Assembly: GCA_032871835.1 (NCBI GenBank)
Contig: CM065297.1
Coordinates: forward strand, 38,875,098 to 38,939,097
From: Dipteronia dyeriana
Lineage: Eukaryota > Streptophyta > Magnoliopsida > Sapindales > Sapindaceae
DNA: 64,000 nucleotides
Reading direction: 5' to 3'
Under the pieces are notes generated by a model. That model saw nothing but the letters and a program-made list of their open reading frames with translations. It ran no database searches and was not told the origin of the DNA. Positions 11,737 through 21,289 of the stretch are shown here, piece after piece; position 1 is the first letter of the stretch; the number at the start of each line of letters is the position of its first letter. Made by a program: the position numbers and the translations under genes.

Positions 11737-11878
11737 TGAGTAATGTTATTTTGCTTAAATCTGGTGTCTAAATAATGTATTCATTTAAATTGGAATAGAA
11801 TTGCATGATTTAAATTAAATGGACTAGAGTATTACCACATCATTTGGACACCAAATTTAGGCAAGGTAACATTACTCA
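11737..11878. mobile_element. MITE, 142 bp, with long terminal inverted repeats
   Basis: The left end TGAGTAATGTTATTTTGC and the reverse complement of the right end, TGAGTAATGTTACCTTGC, align for roughly 40 bp with few mismatches, continuing into a TGGTGTC block. The interior has no coding. The flanks show TTCT on both sides (11733-11736 and 11879-11882), a possible 4-bp target duplication. It lies inside the dispersed repeat copy 1. Confidence 0.7.
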
Positions 11879-12004
11879 TTCTATACATAGTTATAAATAA
11901 ATATTTTTCAAAACAAATTAAAATATCAACTATAAGAATAAATTAATGGTAATCCATTTTTTATGGAATTAATGGTAAGTTTTTTAAAAAGTATATATTA
12001 ATGG

Positions 12005-12828
12005 TGTTGACGTCGATTTCTCGATGGATAAGATTCAACAAGATTGGATTTGGTTATGACCTGTCAAAGAGAAAGAGAAAGCAATTTTGTAGTTAATTAA
12101 GACACAAGTTTACGTGGTAAAACTCCGGTGATCGGAGAAACATCCACGGGTGGTTGAATAAACAACCAAGCCAAATCCACTATTGAAATAAAGAATTACA
12201 CCACTGAATCACACCACTGAATCACTTTTTTTCTTTCTCTGCTATGGATTTTCTGTACATTTTCTATTCCTTTTATATATGTATAGAACCCTAATCCTTG
12301 TTGTACAAGTAATGAAAGAATTCGTATTTAATTACAATTGGTTGCTTGTTGGAGTCGTCTTTAACTTCTTTCCTATTTCAGAGATTGCATGAAGATCGTT
12401 TGGGACTCTGGTGATATAATCCATTTAGGATTTATTTCCTTATAAATATGCAGTCTTCTCGAAGTGGAGTTGTTGCCTGATTCGGAACATGTTTCCTGTT
12501 TGGTATTTTATTATTCTAGAAATTCTTCTTGATATGGATGTCTTACGTATTTGAGCATGACTCTTGGTTCTCCCACGCATAAATCACGTGTTGGATTTCT
12601 TTATTCGGGTTTCTCGTATCTGTCCCAAGTAGAACATGTTATCACTTGGTCCCGAGCAGGTCATGGCTTTTCCAAATATTTGTATTATCACTTACTCGGG
12701 TTCATATTCCCTTGCGATGTCTTGAAGGGTACTTTCTGGATGCCTATTTGGATATCTACCTGGCAATTTTTAAAGGATTATCCACATTGTCAATGTCCTG
12801 TACATTCAACAAAAGTATACATATAACA
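12005..12828 (-). repeat. T1 3' LTR, 824 bp
   Basis: On the plus strand it runs from TGTTGACGTCGATTTC to ATACATATAACA. It matches 23010-23841 throughout, with small indels such as one extra GAGAAA in the other copy. The minus strand has a TATATAAAA box near 12272-12282. Confidence 0.95.
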
Positions 12829-12840
12829 ATACCCCCTTAA
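12829..12840 (-). other. T1 polypurine tract
   Basis: The minus strand reads TTAAGGGGGTAT immediately before the 3' LTR, the expected site for plus-strand DNA priming. T2 has TTTGAAGGAGGTAT at the same place (38745-38758). Confidence 0.75.
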
Positions 12841-14501
12841 AATAATTTTCTCGAGTAAGAATTGGTTCTTGCCAAAAGTATTTTAATCGAATTCCTAACA
12901 AGCTTTTTGTCTTCATTAATACTGGAATAATTAATTGTTAATCGGCGCTTCGTATTAATGATGTGTCTTAATGGCTACCATGTATGTGTAATTTGTCTCT
13001 TCACACGAAATCCCAATGATCATGACGTTTTGAAATTCTGACGGCTTGGTCAGTTCTTTCCATGACACATGTCCTTTAACCGCTTGGTTTCTCTGGTAGC
13101 ATTTATGAGACGTGACTGGTGGGTTAACTGATGCGCCGCTTTCATCATCAAATCTTTATTTTGATTTTTCCCGCTTTTTGAGACCCTAGGGTTTCATTTC
13201 ATTGCCCCTTTAAATGTTTTACTGAAAGGGGCTGCTCTGGTTCATTTTTACATAAGGAAAAAAATCAACCAATATCTTCTTGCACAGAGATTTCATCTTT
13301 CGACTCTCTATTGAAGCTTTTCCAGATTTTTTTACATTTAAAGGTTAGTTTCGATGAATCCAGCTTCCCGTCATCGCCTCTTTGAATTAGCTTTCAAAGC
13401 TCTCGAACGCGGAGACCTGCAATTGGTTTCCTATGTTCGTAGATTATAGGGGGGAGTTTCTCCTAACCAGCCTCCTTTTATGGATGTTGATGTTTTTGGG
13501 CTTCATCTTGATGCTCACTTTAGTTCTAGCTTTGAATCTTCTTCTAGTTCTGAATCTTCTATTTCTGATCATCACAGGGTTCCTTTGCGATCGAGGATGG
13601 GAAAACATCAGAGTAAACATGTAGTTCACAAACATGGCTCAAGAAGTTTCCAAATCAAGAGGTAAATAATTGACAAAAATAATGTTGAGAAGGAACACAG
13701 CGCATCTTGTATCCCTTTTTCTCTTGATCGTCTGAGTAGATATGATGTCGAGCCAAATGTGGTCAGAGAAGATAAAATCGAGAAGTATCGTGCTTGGTTT
13801 GACCTTGATGACTCGGTCATATTGACTCCTGTTGGTGACATAGCCGCATGAAACCCACCTCCGGGTATGGTGACGATTTATGGATCCATGCTCTGCTGTG
13901 GTGTGACTCTTCCTCTCCAGCCATTCATCGCCTGGTTCCTTACCGAGGAAGGGATTGCTCCGGCCCAACTTGCCTCGAATAGCTATAGAATACTAATGTG
14001 TATATGGCACATGTGGAGTCGAATGAACTTGTCGCCACCCTCACCCAATGAGATCAGACATTTCTTAGCACTAAGACAATCTGGTCGGACTGAGACTTAT
14101 TTTCTTATGTCCAACCCACCAGATTGCTGGGTCCCTAGGGAAAAAAAAAATGAATCGGGGAGTTGATATTTCCTCTGATACCAAAAAGAGAGGCTTTGTG
14201 TGGAGATTCCCTTCTTCGAACAAGCATTGAAAGAACAACTAGTTTTTTGCTGCGGGAAACTTGGGACTTGAGGTCAATCTCTCATCTAGGGAAAACCAAG
14301 AGGTGATAAGGGTTCCCCATTTTTTATTGTTCTCCTAACATTTGGAATAAGAAAAAATCACTTTTACAGATGCTGAGTTGACTAGACTTGCTCGGGTGGT
14401 TATGCGTACTTTGGAAAAGAGAAGTAGGTCTTATCTTTTCAACAAAAAGAAAATGATTGAACTTGGCTTCTTTGCTCAAATTTCATATTATCGCAGGCGA
14501 T

Positions 14502-14582
14502 GTAAGTAGAGCCTCATTTCTATTTCCCATGTTATTACTTCCTATGTTATCTGACTTGGTTTTTCTTCTCTAACTTGTGCAG
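14502..14582 (+). other. Intron 1 of the T1 antisense gene
   Basis: Donor GTAAGT at 14502 and acceptor TTGTGCAG ending at 14582. Splicing joins ...SYYRRR to LDDSDIICDVQ in one open frame. T2 has the matching intron at 40444-40531, again GTAAG...AG, and splicing there joins ...SAYCRR to LYDMDVVCVAQ. Both introns fall at the same codon position (phase 1), while the intron bodies are diverged and AT-rich. Confidence 0.75.
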
Positions 14583-15370
14583 TAGATGACTCGGATATCA
14601 TCTGTGATGTCCAGGCTCGCCAAGTGAAATCGATTAATCAAGCGAGCCTGAAGGAAGCTTCTCGCCAAAACAAGGAAGGTATCGCTCTGCCTGATGAGCA
14701 AATTCCTGAGTACGTTTTTGAAAAGGTTATTCAGTCGGCCGTTGGGGAATCAAGCGATCTGAGTGGACCTATCGAGACCAAAATGCTCAGAAGGTATCCG
14801 AGGATGAGGACATACTATAAGGGCTTCCGGGTGGTACAACGTTTGGCGAGTCGAGCTTCTTGGTCAAGGATACGCCTGTCAGCAGTTTATATGTGGGGAT
14901 GGAGCTAGGGTTGTCCTAGATGAGCACAATATTCTGGATCCTGGTCTTTTTGAATCATTTTAAGATATCACTGAAGATCAGGAAGATCCCTCGGCTGACC
15001 TTGGTTTCCATCGTTCTCAAGCTGAGAAAAGAAAGATGGTCGACTCTCTCGCTTGACCTTATAAAGTCCCTCGGGTGGTATCATTTGTTGAGTTGAGTGA
15101 TGATGATACTGATGTTAGAGTTTCCCTAAGCGTTCAAGTTGAAACGTCTGTAGAAAGAGCAGAAACTTCAAACCTGAACAGGGATTCTTCACCTCCTGAG
15201 GTCTAAACATCAGGACGGAGTCCTCGAGAGACCCCTCTTATCCCACTCCCCAGGATACGCTAAGGGAGATACCCTCTGGTCGGGCCTTCAATGGAGATGA
15301 TCATTGGAGCCGCTTTAGGGATGGTTTTCCAACAGATCGTCTTCAAAATATTTTCATTATCGCTTCTTAT

Positions 15371-15434
15371 GTAAGTCTTCTACCTCGTATATTATCTTAA
15401 TGCTTGTTAGATTTCTAACTTATCTTCTTTGCAA
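15371..15434 (+). other. Intron 2 of the T1 antisense gene (acceptor mutated)
   Basis: Donor GTAAGT at 15371 follows ...IIASY. The expected acceptor reads TTTGCAA before GTGGTGGCCGAG, where T2 has CCCTACAG before GTGGTTGCTGAG. The AG therefore appears to have become AA here. In T2 the acceptor is intact but the donor reads ATAAGT (41303). Confidence 0.65.
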
Positions 15435-16331
15435 GTGGTGGCCGAGTTCGCTGAGTTAGTTCAAACACAACAACATCAGGTTGATCGGATAAGGCGTCTT
15501 GAAGCTCAGCTAAAGGAGAGTGAGGATAGCCGTGCTCGGGTTGAGGTGACTTATCAAATGGAGGTGAGCTCTGCCCAAGAATTCATCGATCATTGCTTGG
15601 CTAAACAAATGGAGGCCGATGAGAGAGCTTTCATGGCAGAAGAGAAGGCTATGTCCTTCCAAAATTTACTATCAGCTGCTCAGGAATCAATGCTTAAGGC
15701 TGAACAAGAGACTGACCAAGCCAGGTCATCTTATGAGCAGAAAATCAAAGACCTCAAGCGCCATGCTTTGACAGTTGAATCCCTTTCAAAGGAGGCTAGG
15801 CTAGAACTTGAGGTCCAAGGGGTTGACCATTTCAAAAGGTCCCCAACCTATGATGCCCTTCTTCTTAGGGAGTTTCAGTGAGGGCTGGTTTCGGCTGGTG
15901 AATTTTTCACAGTAAAAAAGCAGGCAACTGATAGAGCTTGGGCAAACTGAGAGCTGTCAATTAAAAATCATATAGACCGGTCCTTAGAGTCTCTTCGAAC
16001 TCAAATGAAGGAATGGAGAGCTTACTGTCGAAGTCAAGGTAAAAAGCTTCATTCTATGCATTTGAAGATTCCATCAGAACATTCCATCTCGACCTTTTAC
16101 GCTAGTCAGGAAGCTGGTGCTGACGGGTCGAAGCCTGACACAGAACCGGTTCCTGGAATGGATTATAGCGAATGGATAGATGACTCGGTCAACACAATCG
16201 TATGGCCTTCAAATGAGAGTCTCCCCCAGGAGTACGAGATGGTGTCTGACGCGAGTATTGGCAAGAGCTCCAAAACCTCATCTTAGCCTTAGGCATTTTT
16301 GTAAAACTTCTGCTTTGTAGAAATTTCGATC

Positions 16332-16337
16332 AATAAA
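16332..16337 (+). promoter_or_regulatory. Poly(A) signal of the T1 antisense gene
   Basis: AATAAA 46 bp after the TAG stop codon (16284-16286). T2 has AATAAA at a comparable distance after its stop (near 42254). Confidence 0.55.
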
Positions 16338-16379
16338 GGATTTTGTCAATTGCTTCCTTCGGAATGCCAAGCATTTAAA

Positions 16380-16720
16380 CCTGCTAATTTATTGCTCGAC
16401 TAATTTCACCGAGTATCTTATTTAATTTGGTTTTGTTACTTACAATTTCAAACGCCAAGTATCTTAAACTGACTAGTTCTGTTCCCCGAGTAACTTTACC
16501 GAGTATCTTCTTTAACTTAGTTTTGTTACTCGAACAGTGTCTAACGCCACGTATCTTATTAAACTGGCTAATGAAATTTCTATGCCAAGTATCTTATTAA
16601 ACTGTCAATTTCTGTACCAAGTATCTTATTAAACTGGCTAATGCAATCTGTGTCAAGTATCTTATTAAACTGGCTAATGCAATTCCTACATCAAGTATCT
16701 TATTAAACTGGCTAGTATTA
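16380..16720. repeat. Minisatellite of about 37 bp downstream of the T1 antisense gene
   Basis: Units of the type CAAGTATCTTATTAAACTGG plus CTAATGCAATTT recur about five times at 16550-16715. More diverged CGAGTATCTT units occur upstream from 16410. T2 has a shorter version of the same array at 42310-42545. The array lies between the antisense gene and the 3' end of pol. Confidence 0.85.
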
Positions 16721-17274
16721 ACCGAATCATCTCGAAACAGGTAAGCAGATTTATGATTGTGCTTCATACTCAGTTGCTACCCGAACATTACATCAAGGCT
16801 CACCATGGTCATATTTCCGAGTTCCTATGCAGATCATTGAGGACGTCTCATAGTTTGTCTGTGCAGGGGTTTGCCGAATCGTTAAGTTTTTAAATTGATT
16901 AACACAGTTGCGCATCTCACCGGGTTTTTTCCCGACTGCACCCTGAGTCATTTTACAGAATCTGGTGCATCGAGTTTGCCTTTTGGGTAAGGTCGATTGA
17001 CCTAGCTCGGCTGGCGTGCTCCTTTGAGCTTTTCCGCCCATTCGGGAATTTTACCAAATTAATGGTTCTGAGTGTTTTATTTTCTATTGCATGTTCTAAT
17101 TATCATGCTCGTCTTTCATATGTTATTATCATATGCTTAGATTTTTTGAATCCCGTGTTGGGCCTTTATTTATAACTGCAAAATTAACAATAAAATCTTA
17201 AAAACTAAAAAATATTCTGACTAACAAAATTGTTCTGATTAAAAGAAACAAAATTCAAGGAAAAAAAAATCTTC

Positions 17275-18310
17275 AAATACTGGGCATTTTATGGCCGGGG
17301 TAGAACCCCTCCATCTGGTCGGGCAATCTAATATGCTCCATGTCCAGGTACTCCTTTAATCTGGAACGGGCCTTCCCATTTATCGACCAAATAGCCTGCA
17401 GCTTTGCTTTTTATGTTCAGTGACACTTTCCTAAGCACCAGGTCCCCTAGCTGGAATTTTCTGATCCGAACATGAGAGTTGTAGTGTCGAGCCACTCTTT
17501 ACTGATATACTGTATTTTGTATTCGGGATTTCTCCCTCTTCTCTTCTAGCTCATTTAAGCTTTGTAACAACACATCAACAATTTGGTCTTCATCATATAG
17601 CCTGAACCTAAGGCGATATGTATGAAGTTTCTACCGGGATAACAGCTTCAGTTTCAAATGCCAAAGAGAATGGAGTCTCTCCTGTAGAAGTCCTTGCTGT
17701 TGTTCGATATGCCCATAATACTTCAAGAAGTTTTTCAACCTAGCTGCATTTCTTAGCATCTAACTTTGCTTTGAGTGTGTGCGTGATGATTTTGTTTACT
17801 GCTTCAGCTTTCCCATTGGTTTGTGGGTGGGTAGGTGTAGCATAATAATTTGGTATTTGGTACTCGTTGCACAGCTGTCTGAATTTTTTATTATTGAACT
17901 GGGTACCGTTGTCAGTAATAAGAGTAATCAGGATTCTAAACCTATAAAGTATGTTTTTCTTTACAAAGTTTGTGGTATTTGCGTCCGTGATGTGTATTAA
18001 TGCTTTTGCTTCCACGCACTTCATGAAATAATCAATAGCTACTATTGCATGCTTTGCTCCACCCTCTATCCCTGCCGCCATTGGGCCAATTAAGTCTAGG
18101 CCCCTCATGGCAAATGGTCATGGGGATGTGAGGCTTCTAAGTTATTCAGGGGCTTTTCGAATATTGTTGGCTATCCTTTGGCATGTATTGCAACTTTCTG
18201 AGCATCGTTGTGCATCCGAGAACAAAGAGAGCCAATAGTAACCTTGCCTGAGTACCTGGTGTGCTAAAATTTTTCCACCAGTATGGTTTCTGCATACTCC
18301 GCCATGGATT
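17275..18310 (-). pseudogene. T1 integrase
   Basis: Read on the minus strand from about 18310. The zinc-binding N-terminus shows EIHGGVCRNH and CNTCQRIAN (18170-18310). The core (18108-17740) has RGLDLIGPM, VAIDYFMKCVEA with the first catalytic Asp, LITDNGTQF with the second, and PQTNGKAEAVNK with the Glu. After a frameshift, [14 protein letters not shown] (about 17690) continues to the C-terminal VARHYNSHVR, LGDLVLRKV and KWEGPF motifs (about 17350-17490), typical of Ty3/gypsy integrases. Stops at the end of the H2C2 segment and frame changes make it a pseudogene, but the DDE triad is intact. The minisatellite and antisense gene lie beyond its C-terminus. Confidence 0.88.
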
Positions 18311-19005
18311 TCCTATAGTATTCGATATGAATCTTCCTCTGATACACATATTTGGAGTGTTCTGGAAAATCCCCTTCTGTACAGTTCTCCTCCAATCAAC
18401 GTGTATCTTGCTGACCGATACCTGATATATTTGGCTTCTATTGGATCTTCCGGGAGTACACCTTCTTCTAGGTATCTTTTTAGCTGAGTCATCCAACCGT
18501 CTGGTGGTGTTCGGATTTTTGAGATTTCTAAGTTTTTTGGCTCAACTATACTCAGTCTGAGGAGATGAGCGACCGGAATAGTTTTTGGCCTGATTGTGGT
18601 TGTTGTTGATGCTAGTTTTGATAAAACATCTGCCTTTTCATTCTCTTCCCTGGGAATCTGGACAATCTTATATTCTTTGAATTTTTGAAGGAGTTGTTTT
18701 GCTATGCCTCGATAAGCTATCATACCTTCATCTCTAGCTTGGTATTCGTCCAGGACTTGGTTGACAATTACCTATGAATCACTGAATATCTCGACCTCAT
18801 CTGCTCTGAGGGCTATGCATACTCTGAGTCCATCTAGTAATGCCTCATACTCAGCTTTGTTATTTGTTGCTTTAAAGTTGAATCTCATGGCATATTTAAC
18901 ATCACCTCCTTCCGGGGTGCATACTACGATCCTTGTCCCACTGCCATGAGTGTTCGAGGAACCATCAACATATAATCTCCACAAGAAATTCTTACCCATC
19001 ATCAT
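18311..19005 (-). pseudogene. T1 second (archaeal-type) RNase H
   Basis: The minus strand encodes WRLYVDGSSNTHGSGTRIVV (first Asp), TNNKAEYEALLDGL (Glu) and EIFSDS (second acidic site), followed by KIVQIPREENEKADVLSKLA. This is the archaeal-type RNase H fold order that marks Tat-clade elements. A TAG near 18770 splits the domain after the SDS motif, where T2 continues SDSQVVVNQVL. The region runs on through the linker YRSARYTLIGGELYRRG into the integrase zinc motif. It would act on the RNA strand during reverse transcription. Confidence 0.85.
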
Positions 19006-19019
19006 TTTCGCTTCTAGGT

Positions 19020-19610
19020 TTGGTTATGTGAATTCTGCTATGAAATCTGCCACTACTTGGCCTTTGAGAGATGTCCTGGGGATGTACTAAATATCAAATT
19101 CACTCAGCTCGATTGCCCATTTAGTTAATCTCCCCGATATTTCTGGCTTCTGTAAGATTTGCTTAAGTGGGCAATCGGTGAGAACCTGGATCGTATGAGC
19201 CTGAAAGTATGGCCTCAGTTTCCTTGCTGCTGAAACCAATGCTAGCCCCATTTTTTATGCCTGTGAATACCTGATTTCATCCAGAAGAAGAGCCTTGTTA
19301 GTGTAGTATACTGGCCTCTGTACCCCATCTTCTATTCTGACTAGAACCTAGCTTACTGCTAATTCCATAATTGATAAGTACAAGTGAAGAGTTTCTCCCA
19401 TTTTAGGTTTTGAAAGGATGAGAGGTTGCCCTAAGTACTCTTTGATTATCAAGAGTGGCTGCTCGCATTCTTCGTTCCATTCGATCCCTTTCTCTTTTTT
19501 GATCATTTTAAAAAAGGAGCACATCTATCTGTGGCCTTTGAATTAAATCTGCCCAAGGAAGCTAGGCATCCTGTCAAGCGTTGCACTTCTTTTAGCGTCC
19601 TTGGTAAAGT
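19020..19610 (-). pseudogene. T1 first RNase H (Ty3-type) and RT connection
   Basis: No long open frame survives, but the minus strand can be followed by comparison with T2 (44787-45215). It shows a YYTNKALLL segment, LVSAARKLRPYFQAH, VLTDCPLKQILQK and, near the end, SLKGQVVADFIAEF. In-frame stops lie near 19089, 19261 and 19350. It sits between RT and the archaeal-type RNase H. Confidence 0.65.
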
Positions 19611-19616
19611 CATTTT

Positions 19617-20627
19617 TTAAAGGGCTTGGATCTTCTCAGGGTTCACTTCGATTCCCCTCTGGTGAACTTGGAAACCCATGAACCTTTCTGAAGGAACTCC
19701 AAAGAGGCATTTGTTCGGGTTCAACTTCATCGAGTATCTCCTCAAGACATCGAATGTTTCTCGCAGGTCTGAAGCATGTTTTTTTGCCGAGATGCTTTTG
19801 GTTAACATGTCGTCTATGTAAACTTCCATGTTTCTACCTATTTGGCGAGCAAAGATCCTATTGACCAATCTCTGGAATGTTGCTCCAGCATTTTTCAGCC
19901 TAAAAGGCATTACTGTGTAACAGTATAAGCCTTGATCTGTTGTGAATGCTGGTTTTTCCTTATCAGCCTTATTCATCCGTATTTGATTGTATCCTGAGTA
20001 GGCATCCATGAAACTAAGTAATTCATGGCCTGATGTTGCATCGACCAGCTGGTCTATCCTTGGAAGTGGAAAACTATCTTTTGAGCAGGCTTTGTTCAGG
20101 TCCATGAAGTCCACCCACATTCTCCACTAGCCATTTTTCTTCTTGACCAGGACCACATTCGCTACCTACTTAGGGTAGTTGATTTCTCTAATTGACCTTA
20201 CTACGAGTAACTTTTCCACTTCCTGCTTAATTGCCCGACTTCTTTTAAGGTTGAACGACTTTCTCTTTTGTATTACTGGTCTTGTGTTTGGATCTACTTC
20301 CAAGTGATGTGATATAACTCGGGCATCTATTCCTACCATATCTTCATGGCTCCAGGCGAATACATCCTTGTATTCTCTAAGTAGATTAACAGGGTCTCGC
20401 TTAACCTTTTCCTCTAAATTAGCCCCGATTTTGATCTTCTTATCAGGTTCATCTTCCTTTAAGACTATTTCCTCTATGGGTTCACTTTCAAACATCTTCG
20501 GCTCTTCCCTTGGATCGAACTCAAACAACAGTGATTCTTTCTCGATCTGATATGATCGTGTTACGGTGCACACTTGTTCACTATTGTCCTTGTCTTTGTA
20601 AATCGAGAGATTAGCTCTTCTGACCAT
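19617..20627 (-). pseudogene. T1 reverse transcriptase
   Basis: Two minus-strand frames, 20627-20166 and 20120-19617, cover the domain. The first encodes the pre-RT segment DVFAWSHEDMVGID and the start of the fingers (IKQEVEKLLVVRSIREI). The second has WVDFMDLNKACSKDSFPLP, LLSFMDAYSGYNQIRM, CYTVMPFRLKNAGATFQR and the catalytic MEVYIDDMLTKS near 19800-19830, then LNPNKCLFGV. The short gap 20121-20165 contains stops in the KKNGxxRMWVDF block. Apart from that gap and the stop in it, the RT core is nearly open. Confidence 0.9.
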
Positions 20628-20631
20628 CTCC

Positions 20632-21280
20632 TAGGACCCCTTAACTACTCATAGCCCTCACTCAGTTGGAAATTTGATCATTATAACGTAGATAGTTGTT
20701 ACTGCCTTAGTTTTATTCATGAATGGTCGACCTAACAGCGCATTATAGGCCAGTTGTCCAGGTCTACCACTACAAAGTCAAATAGCACTATTTTCTGGCA
20801 AGATGCTACACCAATTTTCATGGGCAGCTTCACTGTCCCGAGAGACCTGACCTCGACTCCCCTGAATCCTCTGAGAGGGGTATGGAAAGTTTGCAAATCC
20901 TTTTGGTCCAACCTAAGTTGATTGTAGATAGCCACATTGAGAATGTCGGTTAAACTTCCATTATCTACTAAAATCCTCTAGATTTCCCTGTGGCCAATCC
21001 GGGCACTTATGACTAGGGCATCATTTGGTCAAACATTGACCCCATGTGAATCAGCCTCTGTGAAAATTATCGGGTCACATCCTTATTTTATTCGTTTCGG
21101 GTCTGGTTCGACGGAGTTGACATCAAAATTCTGTCTTGCCTCCACCGCTTCTCGAATTTCCTAAGTCCGCTCCCGGTTACTTCTACCAGTTCATGGTACT
21201 CCGAAGTTGGTTTGTATTACTCCATTCACCTCGGGACTGACCCTTTTGTTCAGATCGAAATTATGATCAACCTTAGTCTG
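20632..21280 (-). pseudogene. T1 aspartic protease region
   Basis: On the minus strand IIFTEADSHGV (about 21065) is followed by ALVISARIGHREI, a stop, then RILVDNGSLTDIL at about 20945-20975. The flap region continues FHTPLRGFRGVEVRSLGTVKLP to DFVVVDLDNWP (about 20750). The catalytic motif is D-N-G, as in T2; the Asp is kept. A frameshift near 20745 precedes the conserved NALLGRPFLN block. It would process the polyprotein. Confidence 0.75.
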
Positions 21281-21289
21281 TTTCTTTAC

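Larger units (their letters stand above)
11066..12004. repeat. Dispersed AT-rich repeat, copy 1 (left part, interrupted by T1)
   Basis: The segment starting GCCACC...CGGTTACCTCATCCAG and continuing CGACCACTGG, ACCATGAAAAAATG and so on to about 12000 is matched in the same orientation at 25467-26175. The match includes the internal phrases ATAATTTGACTTTTA and TAAACCCTAA. The right part of this copy continues after T1 at 23847. A copy of the last third is at 24290-24880. I do not recognise the family. The minus-strand frame at 11086-11367 spans the TA microsatellite and is not convincing. Confidence 0.6.
13354..16286 (+). pseudogene. T1 antisense additional gene: gypsy-associated plant domain plus coiled coil, three exons
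   Basis: The gene lies between the 3' LTR and the integrase, on the strand opposite to gag-pol. The start at 13354 (MNPASRHRLFELAF) is chosen because T2 has an equivalent start at 39309. Exon 1 (13354-14501) encodes a Ser-rich stretch and then YGSMLCCGVTLPLQPFIAWF, followed by APAQLASNSYRIL. These resemble the Putative gypsy type transposon domain (Pfam PF04195). After an 81-bp intron, exon 2 (14583-15370) is acidic and polar. Exon 3 (15435-16286) begins VVAEFAEL and is a long coiled coil rich in E, A, Q and R, ending in a WIDDSVNTIVWP motif. Lesions are TAG at 13447, TAA at 13663, TGA at 13849 (Trp in T2), a slip in the A-run near 14147, and two TGA in exon 3. An AATAAA lies at 16332. Function is unknown. 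Additional ORFs, some antisense, are known in Tat-clade elements. Confidence 0.7.

Noticed and set aside
16380..16720. CRISPR-like array of regular repeats
   Set aside because: The spacers are not unique, the units drift continuously and the context is a plant retrotransposon; it is a minisatellite. The same applies to 56228-56545 and 28866-29001.
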